A DNA stretch of 64,000 bases from RGIG464 sp045643185. Lineage in GTDB: Bacteria; Myxococcota_A; Bradymonadia; UBA4248. Under the pieces are notes generated by a model, which had not been told where the DNA came from, made no database searches, and saw only the letters and a list, made by a program, of their open reading frames with translations. Location: assembly GCA_045643185.1 (NCBI GenBank), contig JAZUKH010000279.1, forward strand, positions 4,799-68,798. The letters are read 5' to 3'. The position numbers were made by a program, and so were the translations under genes. Shown here one piece after another: positions 7,806 through 16,466 of the stretch; the first letter of the stretch is position 1; each line of letters starts with the position of its first letter.

Positions 7806-9632
7806 ATGTGCGGAATTACAGGATGTGCCGGAACGACGAACTGCGTTCCGATGATGATCGAAGCATTAGGCCGACTCGCCTATCGTGGTTATGATTCAGC
7901 AGGCGTAGCGGTTTGTGATAATGGTAAAATTCTTCTTCGACGTGAACACGGAAAACTCGAAAACCTGAAGTTATTGCTGGAAAAACTCCCCATTGAAGGT
8001 AAGACCGGCATTGGGCACACGCGTTGGGCAACACACGGACGTCCGAGCGAGTCAAATGCCCATCCACAATGTTATGGCAAGATCGCCATCGTTCATAACG
8101 GCATCATCGAAAACTTTTTAACGCTTCGCAGTGACCTCGAAGCACAAGGCCACATTTTTTCGTCCGAGACCGACACCGAGATCGTCGCGCACCTGATTTC
8201 AGATGCTTACGAAGCGAGCGGTGACTTTCCGCGTGCCGTGCGTGAAGGTCTGGCTCAGGTGCGCGGCGCATACGCCATCGTCGCCATTTGCGCTGACTGC
8301 CCAGACGAACTCATTGCCGCACGCATGCAAAGTCCACTTCTGATCGGTCTCGGTGACGAAATGAATTTTGCGACGAGTGACATTTCTGCGGTACTCGCCT
8401 ACACACGTCGCTTCGTCTTTATGGAAGACGGCGACTTCGCCCGTCTGACACACGACCAGGTCACGTTTTTTAATGCCAATGGCGAAACGCTCAAACGCGA
8501 ACCCAAAACGATCGAATGGGACGTGCACGCCGCTGAAAAACAAGGCTACGCCCACTACATGCTCAAAGAGATCTTCGAGCAGCCGGCCAAGATCACCGAT
8601 ACCTTCCGCGGCCGCATCATGAGCGAGTCCGCATCCGTTAACCTCGACGCCGACATCTGCGCCCTGGAACTCGAAAAAGCCGAACGCATCCAGATCGTCG
8701 CGTGCGGAACCAGTTATCACGCAGGCCTTATCGGCAAATACATGATCGAAAAAATGGCCCGTGTCCCCGTCGAAGTCGATGTCGCAAGCGAATACCGTTA
8801 CCGCGACCCCATCTTGTGCGGCCGTGACGGATTTATTGCCATCAGTCAAAGCGGCGAAACCGCCGACACTTATGCGTGTGTCAAAATGGCGCGCGCGGCC
8901 CATGCCAGGATCCTGTCGATCTGCAACGTCATGGATTCCAGCATTGCACGCGCGTCCAACGCCACGTTCTACACGCGTGCCGACCCCGAGATCGGCGTGG
9001 CCTCGACCAAAGCCTTCACGACCCAGGTAGCCTCGCTCATGTTGCTCGCCATTCACCTCGGTCGAAAACGCGGCACCTTGTCGGTCGAACGCGCCCATGA
9101 ATGCCTCGAAGCCATCCGTCGCGCCCCAAAAGAAATGGAAAAAATGCTCGAACAGTCCGAACGCGTCCGAAAAACCGCGCAAAAACTCCTTCGAGCCAAC
9201 TCGTTCCTCTATCTCGGACGACACGTCCACTACCCCATCGCCCTCGAAGGCGCGCTCAAACTCAAAGAGATCACCTACATCCACGCGGAAGCCTATCCAA
9301 GCGGCGAGATGAAACACGGTCCCATCGCGCTCATCGACGATCGACTCCCCGTCATCGTCATCGCCCCCAAAAACTCTACTTACGAAAAGACCCTGTCCAA
9401 CCTTCAGGAAGTGCGCGCACGCGGTGGTCGCATTATCAGCATCGTTTCAGAAGGCGACGAACAGATCTCAAAACTCTCTGAAGCCGCCTTCACCATCCCG
9501 GATTGCGACGAATTCGTTCAGCCGCTCTACTCCGTTCTCTATCTCCAACTGCTCGCCTATCACCTTGCCGATCTGCTCGGTCACGACGTCGATCACCCAA
9601 GAAATCTGGCCAAATCCGTCACCGTCGAGTAA
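7806..9632 (+). CDS. glmS: Glutamine-fructose-6-phosphate aminotransferase (isomerizing)
   Basis: Makes glucosamine-6-phosphate from fructose-6-phosphate and glutamine, the entry step to UDP-GlcNAc for peptidoglycan and LPS. 608 aa, full family length. The N-terminal class II glutaminase domain starts with the nucleophile Cys2 (MCGITGCAG) and has RWATHGRPSESNAHPQ and VHNGIIEN. Two SIS sugar-isomerase domains follow (CGTSYHAGL, SQSGETADT, and EGALKLKEITYIHAEAYPSGEMKHGPIALI). The C terminus DVDHPRNLAKSVTVE is the canonical ending that closes the active site. I see no glmS ribozyme in the 154 bp upstream. Confidence 0.97.
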   Translation: MCGITGCAGTTNCVPMMIEALGRLAYRGYDSAGVAVCDNGKILLRREHGKLENLKLLLEKLPIEGKTGIGHTRWATHGRPSESNAHPQCYGKIAIVHNGIIENFLTLRSDLEAQGHIFSSETDTEIVAHLISDAYEASGDFPRAVREGLAQVRGAYAIVAICADCPDELIAARMQSPLLIGLGDEMNFATSDISAVLAYTRRFVFMEDGDFARLTHDQVTFFNANGETLKREPKTIEWDVHAAEKQGYAHYMLKEIFEQPAKITDTFRGRIMSESASVNLDADICALELEKAERIQIVACGTSYHAGLIGKYMIEKMARVPVEVDVASEYRYRDPILCGRDGFIAISQSGETADTYACVKMARAAHARILSICNVMDSSIARASNATFYTRADPEIGVASTKAFTTQVASLMLLAIHLGRKRGTLSVERAHECLEAIRRAPKEMEKMLEQSERVRKTAQKLLRANSFLYLGRHVHYPIALEGALKLKEITYIHAEAYPSGEMKHGPIALIDDRLPVIVIAPKNSTYEKTLSNLQEVRARGGRIISIVSEGDEQISKLSEAAFTIPDCDEFVQPLYSVLYLQLLAYHLADLLGHDVDHPRNLAKSVTVE

Positions 9633-9650
9633 CGCATCGATCTCTATCCT

Positions 9651-10172
9651 ATGAAAAAACTTCTCATCATTTTTAGTCTCTTTTTGGCAACACTCACGGC
9701 GCCCTTCGCAGTTCATGAAGCCCAAGCCGAGCCAACCATCACGTCAGGCGTCGTCGAGGATCCATCCAGTCCCTATTTGCGCGGCTTTTCCGAGATCGCC
9801 TTTGGGGCTCTTTTTGGCGCAGCGGCCGCCGGCGCACCGATCCTCACGGGCGTTTTCACCGATCCATTTCACCTGGCAGCACCGCTGTCTATCGCCGCAG
9901 TCCTCTATCCCGCAGGCGTAGCAAGCGGCATGATCCTGGGCGGCTATTTGACCGATTCCTATTCAAATTACTGGGCACCGTTTGTCGGCGCCTACGCCGG
10001 TGCCATCGTCGCCGATGTCACAGCCTATTTTCTCGTCGACAAATACCCCACGTTTTCGGCCTTCCTCGTCATGATCCTGCCCATCATCACCTCGGCCGTC
10101 GCCACCGAAGTCTCGCACACCCGTAACAAAAAAGAGGCCTACTACCCCGTCCTGCTCACCTTCCCATTTTAA
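9651..10172 (+). CDS. Exported hypothetical membrane protein, 173 aa
   Basis: Starts 18 bp after glmS and is probably cotranscribed. An N-terminal signal peptide (KKLLIIFSLFLATL, cleavage near AQA-E) is followed by Gly/Ala-rich hydrophobic stretches that could form about four membrane segments (IAFGALFGAAAAGAP, LSIAAVLYPAGVASGMILGG, FVGAYAGAIVADVTAYFLV, FLVMILPIITSAVA). I recognise no family; the layout recalls small Gly-zipper inner- or outer-membrane proteins. Confidence 0.72.
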   Translation: MKKLLIIFSLFLATLTAPFAVHEAQAEPTITSGVVEDPSSPYLRGFSEIAFGALFGAAAAGAPILTGVFTDPFHLAAPLSIAAVLYPAGVASGMILGGYLTDSYSNYWAPFVGAYAGAIVADVTAYFLVDKYPTFSAFLVMILPIITSAVATEVSHTRNKKEAYYPVLLTFPF

Positions 10173-10188
10173 TTCTTTTATTGTGTAG

Positions 10189-10255
10189 ACGGGGCTATGC
10201 GCGTTGCGCATACGCCCCGTCGGCGCGCTATTGGCAAGCCAATACGCGCGCCTGC
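10189..10255 (+). repeat. Family A palindromic element, double module (copy 3)
   Basis: Two adjacent modules: ACGGGGCTAT-gcgcgttgcgc-ATACGCCCCGT and GCGCGCTAT-tggcaagcca-ATACGCGCG. Both keep GCTAT/ATACGC while the outer and inner stems differ. The element lies directly before dut and makes its frame look longer than the real gene. Confidence 0.85.
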
Positions 10256-10276
10256 GCTCAACCAACGAGATCAGCC

Positions 10277-10750
10277 ATGTTCACCGAACTCATTGAATTC
10301 CTCAAGTCGCTCAAAACAGCCCAGACCATCGAGTATAAACGCGCAAACGAGACGGTCGCAGCCCCCATGTGTGCCACGAGTCTGTCTGCAGGTTCCGACA
10401 TTCGAAGCAACGAAAACCTGACGCTGCGCGCCCATCAACGTGCCCTCGTCCATACAGGCCTGTTTTTGAAGATCCCACGCAATTTCTTCCTCGACATTCG
10501 CCCGCGCTCCGGGTTGGCGCTCAAACACGGCATCACCCTGCTCAACACGCCCGCGACGGTCGATGCCGATTACCGTGGCGAGATCATGGTCCTCATGCTC
10601 AACACAAGCGACACGGATTTTGAGATCCACGCGGGCGACCGAATTGCGCAGGCACTCCTCATGCGCCGCTATGACGTCACCTGGAAACCCGTCGATGCCC
10701 TCGACCAAACGACGCGCGGCACCAATGGCTTCGGATCAAGCGGCATTTAA
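10277..10750 (+). CDS. dut: Deoxyuridine 5'-triphosphate nucleotidohydrolase (dUTPase)
   Basis: Hydrolyses dUTP to dUMP and pyrophosphate, keeping uracil out of DNA and supplying dTMP synthesis. A 157-aa trimeric-type dUTPase. Motifs: SAGSDIRS (motif 1), RPRSGLALKHGI (motif 2), TVDADYRGEIMV with the catalytic Asp (motif 3), GDRIAQALL (motif 4) and the C-terminal Arg-Gly-Thr-Asn-Gly-Phe-Gly-Ser-Ser-Gly closing arm (motif 5). The start was placed at 10277 because the frame upstream is made of a family A repeat. The long N-terminal lead (about 20 residues before the core) is slightly unusual. Confidence 0.93.
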   Translation: MFTELIEFLKSLKTAQTIEYKRANETVAAPMCATSLSAGSDIRSNENLTLRAHQRALVHTGLFLKIPRNFFLDIRPRSGLALKHGITLLNTPATVDADYRGEIMVLMLNTSDTDFEIHAGDRIAQALLMRRYDVTWKPVDALDQTTRGTNGFGSSGI

Positions 10751-10794
10751 CACCGTGTCTCAATTGACACGTTTGTCTCAAAAAAGGCTCAAAC

Positions 10795-11049
10795 ATGTCT
10801 GATCAAGACGGCATCCTTTCACACAACCAGGTTTTACAGCGCGGCACAAACTTCGACCTTCTGTCGTATAATGCCGACCAATCACTGGTCCTGGACGATT
10901 TCGAAGTTTGTGGCGGCAAGCCCTTCACAGGGCTCGCCTATGAACTCCAACGTTCCAAAAAACTCGCCTGGTATGCCTACTTCAACGCGGGCAAACGACT
11001 AAACCCAGTCATTCGCTTTGACGCTGACGAAAAACCGACACACGGTTAA
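10795..11049 (+). CDS. Small MORN/YwqK-like protein, 84 aa
   Basis: A short soluble protein 44 bp after dut. The central part (GGKPFTGLAYELQR...YAYFNAGKRLNP) has the G-x-PFTG-x-x-Y and Y-x-x-GK spacing of MORN-variant repeats found in YwqK-type proteins, here only one repeat. Function unknown. A weak purine-rich stretch precedes the ATG. Confidence 0.62.
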   Translation: MSDQDGILSHNQVLQRGTNFDLLSYNADQSLVLDDFEVCGGKPFTGLAYELQRSKKLAWYAYFNAGKRLNPVIRFDADEKPTHG

Positions 11050-11111
11050 GACGAGCCACACAACGCTAATGGCTCAATCAACCGCGTCATAACGCAACAC
11101 GATCGTTGAAG

Positions 11112-11183
11112 GCCCCTGCCAGGCGAAGGGGTAGCGGCGTATTGGCAAAGCCAATAGCCGCGTAGGGGAAGGCTTTCCCCTAC
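11112..11183 (-). repeat. Family A palindromic intergenic element (copy 4, reverse)
   Basis: On the - strand: GGGGAAAGCCTTCCCCTACG, CGGCTATTGGC-ttt-GCCAATACGCCG, CTACCCCTTCGCCTGGCAGGGGCC. It is nearly identical in layout to copies 1, 5 and 8. Confidence 0.88.
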
Positions 11184-11233
11184 AAATCCAAATGCCGAAG
11201 TCAATCCAAATGCCGAAGTGACTCGAACGGCAC

Positions 11234-11261
11234 AAAAAAAAGGCGCAACCGAAGTTGCGCC
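11234..11261 (-). terminator. Rho-independent terminator for the small Cys-rich lipoprotein gene
   Basis: On the - strand GGCGCAAC-TTCG-GTTGCGCC followed by eight T. This is a UUCG tetraloop hairpin, downstream of the gene ending at 11319. Confidence 0.9.
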
Positions 11262-11318
11262 AAGTCGACACCTTTGTGTCACACTGCACCCCAAACGTTG
11301 CAGTGCGATCAACTCATA

Positions 11319-11669
11319 TTAACGCGGCCAGCAGGCGTAGTCCACTGCACAATACTCATATCTTGTATCGCAGTTGTAATCGCCCGTGCAATACGGACGG
11401 CAGTTACCGTCAGAAGCACAGATCTCAGAGGTCGTGCAGCTGGAGCCATCGACGCAACCACCATAGCAAAGACCATCGGCAGCGCAGTATTCATTCCAAC
11501 CGCAATCCGTGTGATAGTGGCAACGTGAATAACAGTGGTGATCTACCGCACAGTACTCATCATAACCACATTCGTAGTCATAATCACAACCATCTTCAAC
11601 GATGATGCAACCATTCAGACCAAATGCGGCAAAACAAAGCGTCAAAAGGGATAATGCGATTTTCTTCAT
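11319..11669 (-). CDS. Small Cys-rich lipoprotein
   Basis: A 116-aa lipoprotein: signal peptide with lipobox LNGC (Cys about residue 21), then four imperfect repeats of about 22-24 residues with the pattern D-x-x-C-x-x-x-E-Y-C-A-x-D-x-x-C, probably disulfide-bonded outside the cytoplasm. The Shine-Dalgarno AGGAGA is well placed. It is divergent from the giant Cys-rich/FG-GAP lipoprotein, whose N-terminal Cys repeats look similar (CxxxxVC, CxxxxC), so the two may be related in origin. Confidence 0.83.
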   Translation of the reverse strand: MKKIALSLLTLCFAAFGLNGCIIVEDGCDYDYECGYDEYCAVDHHCYSRCHYHTDCGWNEYCAADGLCYGGCVDGSSCTTSEICASDGNCRPYCTGDYNCDTRYEYCAVDYACWPR

Positions 11670-11957
11670 AGCGGAATCTCCTAGATCAAATCTGAATGAT
11701 CAAATCATTCATCAATATAGATTGAGTATACGCAAAGCGTAACTAACGAACAACAGAATAAACTGCTTTTGGGAAAGCGACCGGTCATCGCGACGATGGC
11801 CAATCGTTTTCTCAGAAACAATGACGGGAAATAAATCAACAATCGTGCCAAATTATTAGAAAAGAAAAATAATTTTCTCTTTTAAGCAGAACAAACATGC
11901 GCTAATAAGTGATCAGGATAAGTATTTTAATGTTGTAGCTTATCAAAGGAGAACAGA

Positions 11958-14924
11958 ATGAAACAAAAGCTCATTTTTTTTGCGGGCATGATGTCAGCTT
12001 TGCTGATGTCAGCCTGCGACGACGATTCTATCAAACTCAACGCGACTTTGGCGGGTGAAGGTGAAGACTGTACCTTAAATGATTGCGAAGACGGTCTCAC
12101 CTGCGATGAAGAAAGCCAGGTCTGTGTGAAGTCAGAGGAGATTCCTCCGTCTGATTTGTGTGCCAACAAAAAATGCGACACCAACCAGGTCTGCAAGAAC
12201 GGCAAATGTGTCGCCAAAGACAAAGAGAACGGCGGCGAATGCGGTGGCAAAACGTGTGCGGAAGACGAGATCTGCAACAATGCCACGTGCATCAACGAAG
12301 ATCGAGTCTGCCCCGACACCATCTGCGCCGAAGACGAGATCTGCTACAAAGATAAAGAATGCCTCAAACGCGGTAACTGCGACGGCCATGCCTGTAATGA
12401 AGGCCAACTCTGTTTGAACGGCATCTGCCACGATCCCGGCGATTGCGGTGGACTCACCTGTAACTCAAACGAAGTCTGTGAAAAGAATGTCTGTCGACAG
12501 TACGGAACTTGTGGCGGTTTCAAGTGTTTTTCAGACGAAGTCTGTAACTTCGACGAATGTCTGCCCCAAGGCCCGTGCGGCGGCGCGCTTTGCAAGGACA
12601 CCCAGTTCTGTGCCAACGGCCACTGCCAAAACAAAGAGCTCTGTAACGACATCTATTGCGCCCCTGGCCAAGTCTGTGTCGATGGCGTCTGCGCCAACGG
12701 CCCCCAATGTGTCATCGATGAAAAGTTTCTGACGCGTTGTGGCGATAACTGTTGTACGGAAAAAGAATTCTGCGGCGACCGAAGCCATTGCTGCTCCTAC
12801 GAAAATGCCTGCGGACAGGATTGCTGCCAGGACGGCGAACAATGCGTCAACGAAATGTGCCACAGAATCTGCGAACATGACCGCTGTGAACAACTTGACG
12901 GGTCTGAAATCTGCTGCGACGCCGGCGAGATTTGCGTTTCTAACCAGTGTTTCAAACCGCAGACGTCATGCATCGACTCGTATATGTGCGATAACAGCGA
13001 ATATTGCGACACCGCCACGAACACCTGTCTGCCCAAGCCCCAAACGGAAGCCTGCATGGCCACTCCGAAAGGCGGCGCCGTCATTCCGACACAGCTTTGG
13101 TATTGGGGAAGCGGAAACCTCGCTCCAAGCGCGTCGGAATTCCCCAATCACCGTGACGTCATGTCTTCACCAATGGTCGCCGACGTGGACGGGGATGGTG
13201 ACGCAGAAGTCATCTTCAACTCCTTCAACGGCAGCTGGAATGGTAACGGCATTCTTCGCATCCTCGATGGCAAAACAGGAAAAATGAAGGCCTTCAGTAA
13301 CGGCAATCCATACACGGATGGCGGAAGCCAAACCGCCGTTGGCGACATCATCCCCAGTAATCCGGGACTCGAAATCGTCACAAGCACTGCAGTCACGATC
13401 AATGGTGCCACCTATTATAAACTCGCCGTGTTTGACAATAAGGCAAAACTCATTTGGCAGCATACAGAAGGCGAGTACCACGAATGTGGACAGGGCGGCC
13501 CGGGGATCGCTGACTTTAATGGCGACGGATTACCAGAAGTTTATAGCCGATACAACGTCTTTAACGGACAAACCGGGGAACTCATCGCCAGAGAAAGCTG
13601 TGCCACGTGCGGTGAAAACAACGTACAACACGCCTATAACGAATACCCCGTCGCGGCGGATATCAACGAAGATGGCACGCTCGAACTCGTCGGCGGCAAT
13701 GTCGCCTACAAAGTCATATTCCCTGACAAAGAACATAACGTCGCCGGAAAGCTCGAGCCCATTTACTTCAGAGATGATCTCTCGGATGGCTACCCGGCGA
13801 TCGGTGACCTTGACAACGATGGGCATCCTGAAGTCGTGATCGTTCAACCGAATGGCAACAGTTCACTCATGGCGATTCATGGCAAAGACGGCTCCAATTT
13901 CTGGGACAAACCGATTGATACCTCCAGCATTGGCCTCGGCGGACCTGCTACGATCGCCAACCTTGACAATACGCCGGAACCCGAGATCACATTTGCGGGT
14001 AAATACAAATACATGGCATACAACGCCAAAGGCGAGCTCTTGTGGTCACGCTTCACCCACGACCAGACCTCTGGCAAAACAGGCTCCTCCGTTTTCGATT
14101 TCGACGGCGATGGCAGAGCCGACGTTGTCTATGCTGACGAGTATTTCCTCCGCGTTTACGACGGCCAAACAGGCAACACCAAGTTCTGTAAATGCAACAC
14201 GTCAGGTACTCACTGGGAATACCCCGTTATCGCTGACGTCAATAACGATGACCACGCTGAGATCGTCGTGGCAGGCAACACCACATGCAACATGACAAGC
14301 TGTCCAACTTCACTGTCCGTGAACGACGGATGGGACGAATGCGTTGACAGCATCATGAAATCCCCCAACGCAGCTGACCGAGCAGGCATCCGCGGCGTTC
14401 GTGTCTTCTCGAGCCCCGACCGCGACTGGGTCAATACGCGCAAAATTTATAACCAACACGCCTATAGCATCACCAACGTTTCTGATGATGGAACCATCCC
14501 AAGACACCCCAAAAAGAACTGGGAGATCGACAACCTCAACAACTTTCGTCTTAACGTTCAGCCGGGCGCAAACTACCTGCCCGACCTGTCGATCAAAAAC
14601 GTTTCGTCGAGTATGACCTGCTCTGATAACCTCCCGCTCTACTTCACCGTCCAAAACGTCGGTTGGGCAACCGCTCTGCCCGGCATTCAGATAAATATCT
14701 TCTCAAGCGCGAGTGCAAACGGTTCCTACGAGAAGCTCGGTTCTATCTCGACCACACGTATGCTGCGCGCAAGCGAAAGCGAAGACCTCGCCTTCACCAT
14801 CAAACAAGAACAAATCAAGTCTAATCCGCTCTACCTCGAACTCACCTTTGATGAGACTGCACCCACAGAATGCCGAAACGACAACAATACGGCATTCTAC
14901 GCGCTGACCTGCGCCATTTACTAA
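11958..14924 (+). CDS. Giant Cys-rich / FG-GAP repeat lipoprotein (paralogue 1)
   Basis: A 988-aa lipoprotein with Shine-Dalgarno AAAGGAGA and lipobox LMSAC. Residues about 35-335 carry more than a dozen short Cys repeats (pattern C-x-x-x-x-C-x-x-x-E-x-C) resembling EGF/Dickkopf-like disulfide modules. Residues about 385-790 hold FG-GAP/VCBS-type calcium-binding repeats, each with an Asp-rich loop (DVDGDGDAEV, DFNGDGLPEV, DLDNDGHPEV, DFDGDGRADV, DVNNDDHAEI), which normally form a beta-propeller. The C terminus (about 870-988) is a CARDB-like beta domain ending in a Cys/Asn-rich strand. Probably displayed at the outer membrane for adhesion or ligand binding. The paralogue is at 33582-36605. 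Confidence 0.88.
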   Translation: MKQKLIFFAGMMSALLMSACDDDSIKLNATLAGEGEDCTLNDCEDGLTCDEESQVCVKSEEIPPSDLCANKKCDTNQVCKNGKCVAKDKENGGECGGKTCAEDEICNNATCINEDRVCPDTICAEDEICYKDKECLKRGNCDGHACNEGQLCLNGICHDPGDCGGLTCNSNEVCEKNVCRQYGTCGGFKCFSDEVCNFDECLPQGPCGGALCKDTQFCANGHCQNKELCNDIYCAPGQVCVDGVCANGPQCVIDEKFLTRCGDNCCTEKEFCGDRSHCCSYENACGQDCCQDGEQCVNEMCHRICEHDRCEQLDGSEICCDAGEICVSNQCFKPQTSCIDSYMCDNSEYCDTATNTCLPKPQTEACMATPKGGAVIPTQLWYWGSGNLAPSASEFPNHRDVMSSPMVADVDGDGDAEVIFNSFNGSWNGNGILRILDGKTGKMKAFSNGNPYTDGGSQTAVGDIIPSNPGLEIVTSTAVTINGATYYKLAVFDNKAKLIWQHTEGEYHECGQGGPGIADFNGDGLPEVYSRYNVFNGQTGELIARESCATCGENNVQHAYNEYPVAADINEDGTLELVGGNVAYKVIFPDKEHNVAGKLEPIYFRDDLSDGYPAIGDLDNDGHPEVVIVQPNGNSSLMAIHGKDGSNFWDKPIDTSSIGLGGPATIANLDNTPEPEITFAGKYKYMAYNAKGELLWSRFTHDQTSGKTGSSVFDFDGDGRADVVYADEYFLRVYDGQTGNTKFCKCNTSGTHWEYPVIADVNNDDHAEIVVAGNTTCNMTSCPTSLSVNDGWDECVDSIMKSPNAADRAGIRGVRVFSSPDRDWVNTRKIYNQHAYSITNVSDDGTIPRHPKKNWEIDNLNNFRLNVQPGANYLPDLSIKNVSSSMTCSDNLPLYFTVQNVGWATALPGIQINIFSSASANGSYEKLGSISTTRMLRASESEDLAFTIKQEQIKSNPLYLELTFDETAPTECRNDNNTAFYALTCAIY

Positions 14925-14935
14925 ACTCACGTTCC

Positions 14936-14961
14936 GTTCCCGGGGCAAAAGCCCCGGTGAA
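14936..14961 (+). other. GC-rich hairpin after the FG-GAP lipoprotein gene
   Basis: CCGGGGC-aaaa-GCCCCGG with flanking GTTC/GAAC pairing, 12 bp after the stop. There is no T tract; possibly a transcript-stabilising or weak termination hairpin. Confidence 0.5.
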
Positions 14962-15041
14962 CCTCCAAAATTTGCTGATTACTTCACCTCGTGCGAAAAC
15001 GTTCGCGTTTTGTGGCTCTTTCATTCACATGAGGTGAAATT

Positions 15042-16268
15042 ATGGTTGCAGCGAAGCATTTGGAAGAACACGATCCCGCATCGGATTTCAAAACCGGTCA
15101 CATTTTTGGTGATCGTTTCAGAGTAGAAAAACTCATTGCCGCAGGCGGCATGGGCTTTGTTTATATGGCTACCGATCTTGAACAACAACAGCCGGTCGCC
15201 CTCAAGATCATGAGAACCTCGCTCCAGCGCGACCCCGTCGCCATTGAGCGTTTTAAACGCGAAGTCCGCACCATTCGCAGACTGATGCACCCCAACACCA
15301 TCGAATTGATCGACTACGGTGTCACCGAAGAAGGCTTCATGTTCCTCGTCATGGAATGGCTTCATGGCAAGGATCTGCGTGAGATCATGCGCATCAAGCG
15401 CCGTCTTTCAGCCATCACGGCGACCCGCGTCGCGCTTCAGGTTGCCTGGAGCCTTTCTGAAGCTCACATGAAAGGCATCATTCACCGCGATCTCAAGCCC
15501 GAAAACATCTTTATCATGCACAACCCCGGCCCGCATCTTCGCATCAAAGTCGTGGATTTCGGCCTCGCCAAGGTCGTGAGCGGCCCCGAAAGCGGTGAAC
15601 AGATCACCCGCGGTGGCGTCGTCTGCGGCACCCCGGAATACATGAGCCCCGAACAGGCAAAAGGTGAAAAACTCGACGGCCGAAGCGACGTTTACGCACT
15701 CGGCTGCGTGATGTACGCCATGCTCGAAGGCGACGCGCCTTTCCGTGGCAAAAAAGCCCTCGACGTCGCCATGATGCACATCAATCAACCCTTCCCACAG
15801 ATGAGCGAAAGCATTCCCGCCCAGCTGCGCGGCATCATCATGAAATGCGTCGAAAAGAAAGCCTCGGCACGCTACCAGAACGTCAACGAACTCGCCGCTG
15901 CGCTCGAAGCCTTCCTCGATCCCATTGAATGCCGTAAACGCGAAACCACCGACGTCTGGAACATCCGTCGCTCCACGCCACCCAGCGAAGCCGATCCCCG
16001 CACGGCAGCCATCGCCGAAGCCGTCGTCGAAAGCCAGCCCACCAACATGGCCATCCGACCCACACAAAATACGCCTTCTGGCGAAGTCCGCGTCGTCAAA
16101 CGCGCCCGTTCAAGCCAGTCCTCACACTACCCAAGAAAACCGCTCAACAGCCAGTGCGTAAGACTCAAAACTGCGCCTTCGCTCGTCTCGCATTCCAAAG
16201 CCTTCAAAGTCGAGCAGGTCGTCAAAAAAGAGAGCTTCTTCAAACGCTGCCTCGATAAAATTCTTTAG
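15042..16268 (+). CDS. Eukaryotic-type Ser/Thr protein kinase
   Basis: A 408-aa cytoplasmic Hanks-type kinase. All key elements are seen: Gly-rich loop IAAGGMGFVY, Lys55 in VALKI, catalytic loop HRDLKPENIF (Asp150), DFG (Asp172), GTPEYMSPEQAKG activation/P+1 region, and DVYALGCVMY. The kinase domain ends near residue 290. The remaining about 115 residues are low-complexity, rich in Arg/Ser/Pro, with no membrane segment or PASTA repeats, unlike many bacterial PknB-type kinases. Start supported by GAGGTG. Its substrates are not evident, though the two-FHA protein at 62449-63207 is a plausible phospho-peptide reader in the same genome. Confidence 0.93.
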   Translation: MVAAKHLEEHDPASDFKTGHIFGDRFRVEKLIAAGGMGFVYMATDLEQQQPVALKIMRTSLQRDPVAIERFKREVRTIRRLMHPNTIELIDYGVTEEGFMFLVMEWLHGKDLREIMRIKRRLSAITATRVALQVAWSLSEAHMKGIIHRDLKPENIFIMHNPGPHLRIKVVDFGLAKVVSGPESGEQITRGGVVCGTPEYMSPEQAKGEKLDGRSDVYALGCVMYAMLEGDAPFRGKKALDVAMMHINQPFPQMSESIPAQLRGIIMKCVEKKASARYQNVNELAAALEAFLDPIECRKRETTDVWNIRRSTPPSEADPRTAAIAEAVVESQPTNMAIRPTQNTPSGEVRVVKRARSSQSSHYPRKPLNSQCVRLKTAPSLVSHSKAFKVEQVVKKESFFKRCLDKIL

Positions 16269-16281
16269 TGCACGCTTTATT

Positions 16282-16369
16282 TTGGGCGGGGGAAGTCTCC
16301 CCCTACGCCGCTATTGGCGGCGAAATCGCTCGCCAATACGCGTCTACCCCCTCGCCTGACAGGGCCCAA
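16282..16369 (+). repeat. Family A palindromic intergenic element (copy 5)
   Basis: TTTTGGGC...GCCCAAAA ends enclose GGGGGAAG-nn-CTCCCCC, GCCGCTATTGGCG...CGCCAATACGCG and TACCCCCTCGCCTG. The inner stem is extended to TTGGCGgcgaaatcgctCGCCAA. Confidence 0.85.
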
Positions 16370-16405
16370 AACACGTCAATTCATGCGTCTATAGGACGCA
16401 TTTCG

Positions 16406-16434
16406 AAGCGCCGTCTCAAAACGGCGCTTTTTTT
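16406..16434 (+). terminator. Rho-independent terminator
   Basis: AAGCGCCGT-ctcaaa-ACGGCGCTT followed by a T run, between the kinase gene and thiL. Confidence 0.88.
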
Positions 16435-16466
16435 ATCCCCGTCACAAGCCATTCGCGATACACACC

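Noticed and set aside
8199..9317. Long - strand ORF opposite glmS
   Set aside because: Shadow frame; the + strand glmS is complete with all motifs.
10181..10276. N-terminal extension of dut
   Set aside because: The extra 32 codons consist of a family A repeat and have no ribosome-binding site; the conserved dUTPase starts at 10277.
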